Of a stretch of DNA of 64,000 bases, positions 31,795 to 43,700 are shown piece by piece; positions within the stretch are counted from its first letter, which is position 1, and each line of letters begins with the position of its first letter. The notes below the pieces were generated by a model, which searched no databases, was not told the DNA's origin, and saw nothing but the letters and a program-made list of their open reading frames with translations. This DNA comes from Helopsaltes ochotensis. Taxonomy: Eukaryota; Chordata; Aves; Passeriformes; Locustellidae. Position numbers and translations under genes: made by a program. The stretch is taken from positions 62,001 to 126,000 of the forward strand of contig VXBM01001339.1 of assembly GCA_013400155.1 (NCBI GenBank), given 5' to 3'.

Positions 31795-34700
31795 TACCAG
31801 AGGTGCACAGACATTTATTGAACACAAACAATGACAAACACAGCCGTCTCACAGAGCTTCCTGAGCTATCCTCCAAAGGTTTTGCCAAAAGAATGCTTTC
31901 AAAGGCCCCTGGGGGTGTGAATCCCATACAGCTGAGTTCTTCCCACTTCCAGGTGCCTGTTAGTTAAAAAAAATGAGCATTTGTGTGTAAATGTGTGTGT
32001 GTGTATTCCCTTAGTTTAGCAGGAAAAAGGGCTTGTCTGGACCATGCCATGTTCCAAGAGAGAAGCCTGCGGGCTGAACCCATGCTTGGCTTCTGCTTCC
32101 CAAATAACACCAGGTGAAAAGTATGCCCTTACCCTGAGGGCAGGGGCGTGAGGTGGTAAAGGTGAGCCGGGACAAGGAAAGGGAAGCACCAGAAGAAGGA
32201 GGGTGAGAAAAGTTAAGTCATCTGAAGTACGCACAGCTCTGGGTGGCATCACATATGTCCACAGGCTACAGAAAGTACCACCAATGTCAACTCAAACGTG
32301 TAGGTAGCTACGCTAGACTGACACTAGAGACTCCGCCAGCTCCTGAAGTCTTGCCAGTGAGAAAAAAAACCAACGCCCCCCTCCCCCCTCCCTTGTCCCC
32401 AAAAAGCTGATGAAGAATTAACACCGTAACATTGAAAACAAGGACCATAACCAAAGAGTTTGGGAGTAGCCTTGGGAGCACAGAGTAAAGAGCTTGTAAA
32501 GAAACGTTCCAGTGTGTGCTTATGCGCGCGCGTGTTTATATATATATATATATATATTTGTTAGTAAAGAAAAGAGTATCTGTGGAGGCAAAGGGAAGAC
32601 GGTAAATGTCTGTACAGGCAGTACAGGCTGGGTGGAGTGCCGGTGGCTGGAGAGGGTCGGGTGGTGCGGAGTGGAGGATGGTGGGTGGAAATTAGAGTGC
32701 GCCCATTCCAGTGACCTCAGACGTCAGCCTAGAATAGACAGGGGCAGAGAGAGGGGTGGGGGGGAGACAAAAAACAAGTGCTTAATCACCGGACCACAAA
32801 AGAAAACTAAGATCCTGTGGGCAGCACTCGTCCTTTTGCTCAGACCCTGCAAAGACGGAGTGGGCGAGGCATCACTGGGTGGTCTGGGAGTCCCCTGTGG
32901 AGAGCATGGACAGGGTGGCTGGAGCACATAGCCAGCGTAATGCCTTCCCCCCTCCTTGCTGCGGCCAGGTGGTGCCCTTTACTGTCACCGTGTCGTGGCA
33001 GGGTGGCAGGGGTGCTGGCAGGGGTCATCCCAGAGCACAACTTCTCTTCCAGCAGCATCCCTCCCACAGGGGATAGGCAGCTGTGCCAGCTCCCCTGGCT
33101 GCTTTGATTTGCTCTGGTTTGGAAACTATGGGAGAGGAGAGCCCTATCCTGCTGCCCCACCAGGTGATCTCTGCACAGGGGGCAGCTCAGCCAGCCCTTC
33201 CCANNNNNNNNNNNNNNNNNNNNNNNNNNNNNNNNNNNNNNNNNNNNNNNNNNNNNNNNNNNNNNNNNNNNNNNNNNNNGGGGGGGGCTGGGGGGGGTGG
33301 GGGGGGGGATGACAGGAAAGCCACTCAGCCATGCCTGCAGGCAGAGGCCTGGCCCTGTCCCTCACCCGAGCGGGGGAGAGGTGCCACGGGCATGGGCAGC
33401 AGGGTAGTGGAGCGGGATTGGGATGGCAGGGGTCTGCTGCGGGTCAGAGCTCGGGTGGGTTAGGTGCAAGGAGGAGAAAGCACATACAGACCTCACCGGT
33501 GCTCCCAGCCCACACCCCAACAAGTGTCAGAGTCGCCACCAGCAGACCCTGGCCTCAGGGCCCCACCAGCAGCCTCCCTCCTGCGCGCATCCGGGGCTGG
33601 CGGCGGGTTGGCACGGCATCAGTCCTGCCTAGGTGGATGGGCCCGTTTGAGTTGCTCAGCCAGGTGGGTGCAAAGCTACCAGGAAAGGTCCTGCATCCTC
33701 TTAAACTCACTCCCCACGAGTCCACGGATACAGGCAAACAGGTCTGAGTGAGCCCCCTGGACACAGCTCGCTGCCTGCACGGAGCAGTTCCCCAGCTGAT
33801 CTCTGCAGCTATGCCTCCCCTGCACACTCCCCTCGCAGGCTCTCGCCAGCTCCCAGCCCCCATGGCACGGGCTGTGTCTCCCCCCAGCTGGCGGCAGTGC
33901 TGGGAACCCTCGGTCCCTGTGAAGTCCTGCAGTGCCAAGCTTTTCATGATGAAAAGGAAGCAGTCAGGCTGTTCCCATGTCTTGCATTTATCAGACTGAT
34001 TGTTTTCACAGAATGGAGGAAAGTCTTTAGGAGGCCTGGAAGCGTGTAGAAGAGGCAGTAAGCGAGATGCTGGGATCCCAGCAAGCAGGTCCCAAGTGAT
34101 GCCTCCCTGCCACTGGCTCAGCTCCATTCCTGTCCCCGTCCCCTGCCTCGTCCACAGGCAAAGACGGCAGCAACTTTGCCCACACATGAGTAAAATCCTT
34201 GAGCGAGGGTGGCAGGAGGGCAGGTGTCTGGTGCGACCTGCGGCCACTCTGCCAGCAGTGTGGTGGCGCCTGCTCCCCAGCCGAAGTGCCAGCTGGAGGG
34301 AGATGTCCTGCTGGAGATGTCTGGTCCCTGCTCAGAGGTCTCAGCAAGACACCATCCATCCCAGCTGGCCCTGGGAAGCCTTTGCTGGCCCACGGCACTG
34401 GGAGCACAGGTTGCTCCCAGCGCTGGCAGGGTGGGATCGGCTGCAGTGGGAGGCGGTGGAGGTCGGCGAGGGGTCTCACCTGGCGTTGATGAGGTACTGC
34501 GCAAGGCTGATGTTTGCAGGGGTTCCTGTGATGGTAATTTGGCGCTCCGATGATCCTTCTGTGGCGTTGGCAATTTTGATCTGCGCTCCTGACATCTGCC
34601 GAATTTCATTGATTTTGGTCCCTTGGCGTCCGATTATGCAGCCTATTAGCTAGGAAAGAAAGCATGGAGGGAACATCTGAGAAGCGGCAGCTCTGGCAGT

Positions 34701-37700
34701 CACCGGCAGGATGTGAGCACACCTGGGACAAGAGTGACCTCAATGCTCATGAAAACAGGAGAGGGACAGCCCGGGGTGAATCCTACCAGTGTTTGGGCAT
34801 GGTCCTCCAGGGACACATCCAGGGACCCGCCCTGCTCTGCTTCCTGTGGGGAAGAATCTCCATTATCTGCACATGGTGCCCAGCACCTCAGAGGGCTTCA
34901 TTCACTAATAATAATTTTCATGGTTTAATAAATGGTCAATGTTTTGCAAGTACTTATCCCCTTGCCAGTCACAGCAAACCCAAAGGTGGTTTGGACACGT
35001 TACTAGAAGGAAACAAGCCTGCTGCCTTCCCTAGGGATGGGCCAACCTCAGGAGCCCGCTCATCAGCTGGTACAGTGACCCCATCCCACATTTCTTCTAT
35101 CCCACCAGCACATCCTCAAGTGTGCCCATCCAGCTCTTTTGGGGCAATCCAGTGGCTTGCCAGCAGGCACAGAAGAGCACCACATGGCTGTGGCACCCAC
35201 AGAAAAGGTGGACCCTACATAAAAATGTGTTCTTCATACTCTTGTGAAAAAATCAGAGCCAGCTGGAGGCTTGAATTTCCTCAACTGTTCATCCCTTGAA
35301 TTTCCTCAATGGTTCTCAGTGGCTTGAATTTCTTCAGTGGTCTTTCCTCATTTGTGCATCTCCCTCAAAGCATCTCCAAAGGTTGGTAACATATATGGGG
35401 ATATCCAGCTTGACCAACACAGGCATGAAGTGCTCTGTGTCCCCTTTTTGGCCATTTGAGCTCTTTTCCAAGGGTATTTTATACATAGGAAACTCATCTT
35501 GACAACTCCTGGATTTCTGCACAGTACAAGTAGAGATGATTACTCCTCCAAATATTCCCTGATCCTTTGGTCAGACCATGGGGCTGCCATGGTGGCGTAT
35601 CCCTTATGGACCTGAATATACACTGGAATGGTATCCACTGTCCCAGGAGCTGTGAGGAGATGTTTAGCCCATCCTGGTCTTCACAGCACAGAAATAACTC
35701 TGAGAGGCTTCAGCAAATGAAAATCTGATGGAGAGATGTGGGACTCAAACTATTTAGGCAGATGCTCAGCTACACCCAAACTGAACAGGATTCAAGTTTA
35801 TCCTGACAGTCAGAGGAGCAGCAAGATGGGTGTCATCAGATTTCCTTCCACTGCAGGACAACTCCAAGCTACACCAATAAAACATGCCTGGTGACTCTTA
35901 AAGGAACCCAGACCTGTCCTTTGCTTCCTGAGAGAGTGGCAGTGGGCTTTTAAAAGCCTTTGAAACAACAGTGGGGAGAGCTAAGGAGGAGTCTTTTCAA
36001 GATGCAGTTGACGACATCTAATGTCTCCCAGGTCTGGTGAATGCTCCAAGTGCTCCTGAGTTCTCAGAGGTCTCCTGGCATCCTTTCCTCCCACGTGAGT
36101 CCTTTTGCAAGGGGTCTCTTTATATTCCTGAAGATGCCTTCACTGCTACAGTCCTCCATGCTCAGCAGATGTGGCTGTTGAAATCTCAGGAACGCTTGCA
36201 GAGCTCCCTGCAGCCACCTGGAGAGAGGTCCCTGCTAGGTGGACAGGAACAGATCTGGCATCAGTCCTCACTGGCTCCTCTGCAGATTCCTCCTGTGGTG
36301 ACTTGGCACAGGGCAAAGCATGTCCAAGGGTGTCAGTCAGAGGTGCTCACAGGCTCTTGCACTGCCGCATCTCCCGTGGGACAGACGTCTTGGCAGAGGA
36401 GCCCGACAGCTGCAGCCAGGATAGCTGCCCTTCCCTGGCTCTGCCAGCTGCTGGTGAACAGCAGGAAGGAGCAACAACTGCCAGATCCCATCCAGAGACT
36501 CCTGATGAGGATGGGCTGAAGGTGCTTGTCAATGATGGAGATAGGAACAGAGACTGGATGTCATCCCCTCATTTGCCCTCATCCTGATTTGAGCAAGACT
36601 GGGTCTTAATCCACAGAAAGCAGTCCAGAAGCAAGTGAGGCTCATGTATCCTGGGGCTGGCTGTGTCGTGTCCATCCCACCTCCTCCCCACCCAGCTTGG
36701 CTCCAGCCTCCTCGCAGCAAATATCCCAGTCCAGCATCCACGTTACCACAGAGCTTCCACCTGTCAGACCCCACAGCTGCCTGCCAGCAGTACTGAGATG
36801 CACTGTCCTTCAGACACTCGTGTGGCACTTTGTGGCATCAGAAATGTCACTTACCTCCTTTTCTCCACCACCCCACCCAGTTGCTACCCTTGAATTGGAA
36901 CATCATCTCAGACCCGCCATGGCCTGATTAACCAATTAAGAGTTTAATCAGGGCTGGCATAGGAGCTCTCTCCCTTTCCCAGTGCTGTCAACTGGGCATG
37001 TCTCATGAGCACTGAGTTCACTTGGAAAGGGAAATGGAACATTAAGGATTGTACCTAGGAAAGCTACCGATGGGGTAAAATCCAGTGGGCGTTTTGTGCT
37101 GCAGGCTGATCCCCAAGGGATTGCACATGGATGAGGGAACATGGGGAAGGGGCATCTCTAAATATATTTAACAAAACCAAACAGCTGCATCTTACACATA
37201 GATATATGTATGTATATATAAACATATATGTGTATGCACACACACGGACATGCCAAGGAAGCACTTGGATTTACTTACATCATTGGGAATGGTGAGTTCA
37301 TGAGTACTGGCCGGGGGACTGGCATCCAAACCTGGGCAGATGCAAGGGAACATGGTTAGAGCTGGCAGAGGCAACACGATGGAGCTCCGCTGCTTTCCTG
37401 CAACACTGCCAAGGCTGTGTCCTGCTCCGGGCTGGGAAGGGAAGGGGATCACACACTCTGGGACAAGGAGGAGGAAGATGGTTGCTACCTGGCTCTGCTG
37501 GAGCTGGGTGTCACCTTCCCTGCATCCCATGAGTGCCTCGCTTCTCACCCTTCATCCTCCCATTAGGAATGGCTTCAGAGGAAGGTGCAAGGTTCCAGCA
37601 TCAGCAAAGAGAGGTGGGTGAAACACCTTCCCATACAGCAGCAGAGAGCATGCTGGCTGGGACACCTACCAGCCCCACAGGAATGCTGTCCTCCAGCCCT

Positions 37701-40700
37701 CTCTGGATGCAGCAGCATTGAGCTGTTAAGCCCCACAGACTCTCACACTGAATTTGAGCCAAACTGCTAAGACATGCAACCTAGCTGGACCCATGACCAG
37801 CTGTCCATCTTATCCCCAAGGGAAAGCAAGATGAACAGTATGGAGATTTAGATCCTGCTTCTCTCCAAAATTATACAGCAAGAAGCAAAGGCAGCGGCTT
37901 GCTTCCTCCCATCCTCTCCTGGATCAAAGAGAGCTCACTCCTCCGTGGCGGGAATGGCTGGACCCAGCAGGATACCCTGTGAGTGCAGCTTCAGAGGTAA
38001 GAGGACACCTAGCATGCCATAATGCTCCTAGGTCAAAGCCTGCCTCTCCCATGGTTTCCCATATTAAATCACCTCAGTGCCAAAGCAGGGACATCCCATG
38101 TCAAATCTGCAAGAAAGAAACTGTCTGGTGCCTGAGAGGGATTTGCAGTAACTGGAAAAAAAGAAACAACCCTTATCCTTATGATATAAACCACTGATGA
38201 AGGCTTGTAAGAGCAGAAAAGACTGCCAAATCTATATCCATGGCAAGAGGGTGGTTAAGGAGGTGTAGAATGAAGGAGTGCAAGGAGATTGGAAATGCAG
38301 GGCTCCGGCAAAAGAAGACAGCAGCAGCACCCAGTTCCTCACGTATATCTATGGAGGGTCTCAGCACAGATGAAGAGGAGCTCTGGATATCTCTGATGTG
38401 CTCATGCATGATCTTAGGATGTTAGGAAATGGGGGTAAGGAGGCCCTGGCACCGGTTGTCCAGAGAAGCTGTGGCTGTCCAATCCCTGGAAGTGCTCAGG
38501 GCCAGGGTAGATGGGGTTTAGAGCAACTTAGTCTAGTGGAAGATGTCCCTGCCCACAGCAGGGGGGTGGAACAAGATGGGCTGTAAGGGCATTTTCAACC
38601 CAAACCATTCCATGATTATTTGACACTGTACTTCCTGTGCTTTCATGAATGCAGCTTCCCAGATACACCTCGCTGATATCTGCCTGGAGGAGGCTTCCTC
38701 ACCAGATTTTTCACTTGGGAGCGCGGAGAGGAAATGCAGGGAATGAGGATGCAGATCCTCCAGCAGGCAGACCTCTGCTGTCCTTCACTGCTGCCAGGGG
38801 TACTAATGTCAAAACCTGCACAAAACATCTCCTGCTCAGGTATTACACCACAGGCAATGCTCAATGCTGACTTTACAGCACACGCTTCATCTGGACTGGC
38901 CTGTAACTGAGCCTCCTCACAGTTTGGGGCAAAGTGGACTGCACCTATCACAGCCACGTCTCTTTGGTTAAGGTGTCTCTCTCCCTTGGCCATGTGTTAC
39001 AAGGCTCAGCTTGGCAGCAGCCTGGGTGTGGCAGAAAATTCTTCTGAAGGGAGCAGGGCACCAGTGAGGGCTCCAAGCAGCACTGAGGCATCCAGGGATC
39101 TTAGGGAATATAAGCTAAGCTCCTCAGACTCATAGGCAGCATCCTCCATCCCACACTCAGATGACATGGATGGTACCGAAAGCCCTTGGGACATCTGGTG
39201 CCATGGTACCGCACCATCCCTACATCACATAGACTTTGAGGAATGGCCACATCCTTCTCCATGATCTGGAGACTGTTCATTTCATCACTCCAGATCCTCC
39301 CTCTCTGATATATACAAGCAGTCCTTGAGACTGTAACAAGGGTGTCAGGGCAGGATTAATGCCTTGGGTGACTGCAAAGGCAAAGGGGGCATGCAGAAAA
39401 CATGGCTGCACAGGTCAGTGTCATGATGTCTGTATTTCTGCAGTCTTGTGGGGTCTCTTTGCTTGGGTTATGCTTGCTTTCATAGTTAGGTGCTGTCCTC
39501 AAACCTCTGAGGCATGCATGGGATGGGTGTGTGCCTCAGGTCTGGTTCATTCTGCCTGTGAGCCTCCAGGTCTTGGGATAGCTCCTCTGTGCAATGGTAG
39601 GAAACAAAAGACAAATCTCTTCTTCACATAAGGATGAACATGGGACATCTGACAGCAAAATTTCTCCAAAGCTGCAGCCACGCTTTGGCTCCTCAGGGTC
39701 CTGTCCCACTAAAATTGCAACTCACCCTGAATGGCTTGGAGATGGCTAGAGCTGCATGTCATGGCTGTTCCCACCGGCACTCTTCTGTTATTTTTGAGCA
39801 AAGTTTATGCAAAATTAAATGCAGGAATAAGGGTGATGACTCTGGTATCTTCCCGTTATGCAGACAGCATTGAGAGAGACCTCACCACACCTGAGGAGCA
39901 CTTCCAGTCTGCACTCTGTGCCCAGGGACACCCACCTGAGGGAACAGCACAAAGCCGTGCCAGGGCAGGGTCAGGCTGGAGATCAGGAAAGGTTCTTCCC
40001 CCAGAGGCTGCTGGCACTGCCCAGGCTCTCCAGGGAATGGGCACGGCCCCAAGGCTGCTAGAGCCCAAGGAGCGTTTGAACAATGCTCTCAGGGATGCAC
40101 AGGGTGGAATGGTTGGGGTGTTTGTGCAGGGCAAGGGGCTGGACTTTTATCCTTGTGGGTCCCTTCCAACTCAGGATATTCTGTGGTTCTGTGGCAGTTA
40201 TACACAAACGTCACAGAGCCAGACAACAAAGCCCAGGCACTTTTCCTTTGACATGCAGCACCAAGGAGAAGGGTGCTGCCCGACCCCTCCCTACCAAACA
40301 AGAAAATCTGCTGTCTTCTCCACAAATACCACAATTCCTCTTGGAGCACAACAACGGCACAGTCCTATTTATGGAGCGTATTTCAACCAAAGCCTGCTTA
40401 CTTCCCTCTAGCTTTATGTTTTACCTGATGACTGGCCCATCAGATTTTGAGCTTCTTCGGAGGAATGTAAGGGCAGCTTTTCTCCTGAAGAGCAAAGAAG
40501 AAACAGATTTAATGCTTTTGCCTTCAAGGAGATAAGCAATGTCACTTCATCTAGGAAGCTCAAAATATGATGAACATACTGTCAGAAAAGTCATTTCCAA
40601 GCGGTACTTTAAGTACCTCCATCCCCTGTGCTCTATATGCTTCCCAGGTCACCTGGAACATGCCAGCCTTGAGGACAAGGCTCGGGCCATGCCGGGGCCG

Positions 40701-43700
40701 GCTGTCCTCCCGTCAGCGCAGCCCCCTCCAGCCACGACTCTTTCCCATTGCTGGGGTCAGCACTGTCCTGCCTGGCTCAGCACCGTGCCCCGAAGCAGCA
40801 CCCCCGGCCGGCCTGAGCCAGTCCCACTGGGAGAGCGCAGATGTCCCGCCGGAATCTGGAGCAGCGCAGGGCAGGGGATGCTGCCTCCTCCATGGAGGGA
40901 GGGAGGGAGGGAGGGACGGTGCTCACAGCTTCTGCTGGGAAAGCCCAGGCTGAGAGCTCGCCCTTGAGCACTGCAACCCCCACAACATCCGTCAAGCCTC
41001 TCCTTAACCTCTCCCCATGGATATCGCCACTTTTTACTTGCTCATTTCCATTAAACAACAAGTGTTTAGAAAGAGAGAGAAACTCTACAGGTAAGAGAAG
41101 GATATCTTGAAAGGGCATGTGGGTACGTACCAGGGAAAGCGGGGGTGGTCTGTCCAAGGGGAGTAAAGGGGGTTTGCTGCATAGCCAACTGGTGGAGCTT
41201 GGTCAACTGCTGAGGGGTAGGAGGGACATTAGAGCTAAGAAGGTTATTGTCATAGAGTACAACAAGTCACACCAAAAAGCAAGAACAAAAAAAAAAAAAA
41301 AAAAAAAAAAAAATGTGGGGGTAAAGGAAAACAAACTGGAAAATAGAAAAGAAAAAAAAAAAGAAAAAAAAAAACAATTAAAGAAAAACAAACCAGGAAG
41401 CCATGGTGAGACATGGCAAAAAACATTAGCAGAAAGGACTTGGCCTGGGTATAGTACAATAAAGCCCAAATCTTTGGTAAAAGTGCTTGGTCAGGGTCTG
41501 AAGTACAATGCCAGCAAGAAACCCATTCTTAGTGTCAGTTCAACTCCTCTGCCTTGGCGTAGGGTCAGCTGGTGGGCATCACAGCCATCACCCAGAGACT
41601 GACCCTCTTTGAGCCACCAGAGCTGCCATTGTAACCACTTGTCCCCGCAGCACATGTTCATGTGCTGTGCCTCTCAAGGGAAGTGCCTCTGGGAGATGGA
41701 TAAACTGCATTTCTAAATGCCAGCTAGTTAGGAATATGGGGAATTATGGGCTTCAGCCATGACCAGTAGGTATTTCAGATCCTTGTATCCCATGTTGGGC
41801 CAGGGAGGTTTTGCTGCCCCATCAGGAAGCAGTTTTTATAGAGAGGTGTTTGTTTGGAATACATTTTGTGCCCAGTTTTACTGCTCCAAGTTAAAAAAAA
41901 AAACAAAAAAAAACAAAAACACAACAACAACAACAAACAAACCAAAAAACCAAAAAGTCGGGAAAAGAAAAGAAAAACCAAACTGGGCTGAAGTCTGGGA
42001 GTGAGCAGGAGGGAGGCTCTTTATCACCTCCCACTTTCGCAGGTGCTCAGGGAGTTGTCAGCACAGCATCACCCTCCAAACTCAAACTGCTTGTTTTGCC
42101 CATCATCCCTGGCAATGGGGAGACAGGAGTTGTAGTTCAATGTTTTTGGGGGACAAGAAGACTCAAACACCTCCTTGCTGCTGCAGCAGGGCTGGGGAGG
42201 GCGAGTGGGGAGGTCTGGCTGGCAGCGGTGAGGGGGAAATGCTGAGAAGAGCTGACCCGGGGGGCTGCACACACTGGGGGAGGCTGGAGGGAGACAGCAG
42301 GAAGAGGTGAAATACCTGCAAATCCCTGGGCAGGTACCCCTGGGATCCCTGTCCTGCCTGAAGAGGCATGAGGACACCCAGCCTCCGTTGCCTCAGGGGA
42401 GAGGTCTCATCACTTCACAGAAAGAGGTGTCTGCACACCACTGTGCTTATTTTGGCTGTCTTTGGCTTATTTTAGCCAAAGGTGTGATTTGATGGGTTCC
42501 TGCCAAAACACGGCAGATAGCACTGGGCGTGCCACTGCTCCTGCAGGGAGCAGGGACATCAGCATCCACTGCTTTTCAGCTTCAGAACTATCCTGTTTTC
42601 TAGAGCTGCACTCTGTTTCTGGAAATTCTTGTGACACCTGGTCCCACTGTCAGGACTCCAGAAGAAACCTCTTTGCCCAGTGGGCTCCAGCTGTGCCCTG
42701 GGACAGGGGTCCTGCTTTGCCAAGTGGGGCAGATCAAAATCCTAATACTGACCTAGCAGACCTTCCAGACGTAGTTTGGATAGTGGTATTTATGCAACCC
42801 CTGCAATTAGAGCAATAAACAAGCCTAGGACAGGAGAAGATGGCTGCAGCCAGGTGTCACAGAAAAAAGCTGCTATGTCCATCTCTTACAGTTCATCTTC
42901 CGTGGTTGAGAGAGGGGATTGCCCCCTCTGCTTTGGTGAGACTGTACCTGAGGAACTGCATCCACCTCTGGGGTCTCCAGCACAGGAAGGACATGGATCT
43001 GTTGGAGCAAGTCCAGAGGAGGTCACGGAGATGCTCTAAGGGGCTGAAGGGGCTCAAAGAGAGCTGGAGAGGGACTTAGGACAAGGGCCCAGAGTGACAG
43101 GACAGGGGACAGTGGCTTCACACTGGCAAAGGGCAGGGTTAGATAGGATTCTGGGGAGAAATTCTTCCTGTGAGTGTGAGGAGGCCCTGGCACAGGGTGC
43201 CCAAAGAAGCTATGGCTGCCCCTGGATCCCTGGAAGTGTACAAGGCCAGATTGGACATTGGGGCTCAGAGCAGCCTGGGACAGTGGAAGGTGTCTCTGCC
43301 CATGGCAGGGGTTTGGAGTGGAATGAGTTTTAAGTTCCCTTTCAATCCAAACCCATTCTGTGACTCTATGATGCTGCAGCTTTTGGGAAGGCAGGCAGCT
43401 ACATATCACATCCCGAACAGCTCAAAACACCTAGGCAATGCTGAAGCCCCTAATGAGCCAAAGCTTTCTCTATCCTGGGGCATTTCTCCAGGGGACAAAA
43501 TCAAGGCAGGAGCACATGTTGGGCATTCAAAATTCTGCCCACTTTGAAAAAAGCAGCCACTAAACACAGACACCTAAAACGTGTTTAAAATGCCCTACAG
43601 GCACATTCTAGACTGGATTCTGCACTGAACATTGTTTAAAATGACCAATCATTGAAAGAACACCTTGAGAGTAAGGATGAGAGTAAGCGAGTAGCCCCTG

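Larger units (their letters stand above)
31795..32691 (-). other. PCBP3: PCBP3 3' UTR
   Basis: About 0.9 kb from the stop codon to the expected cleavage site below the AATAAA at 31814-31819. It contains a (TA)n run at 32537-32557 beside an alternating CG run, a G-rich tract on the mRNA strand at 32375-32400, and a short (CA)n on the mRNA strand at about 31981-32005. No other strong AATAAA was noticed upstream of the proposed end. Confidence 0.75.

Noticed and set aside
32956..33463. Open frames that read across the run of N
   Set aside because: Translation through unknown bases is meaningless, and the location is inside a PCBP3 intron.
41281..41400. A-rich tract as the tail of a retrocopied gene or SINE
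   Set aside because: No SINE body or cDNA-like sequence precedes it and no target duplication was seen, so it is listed only as a low-complexity repeat.
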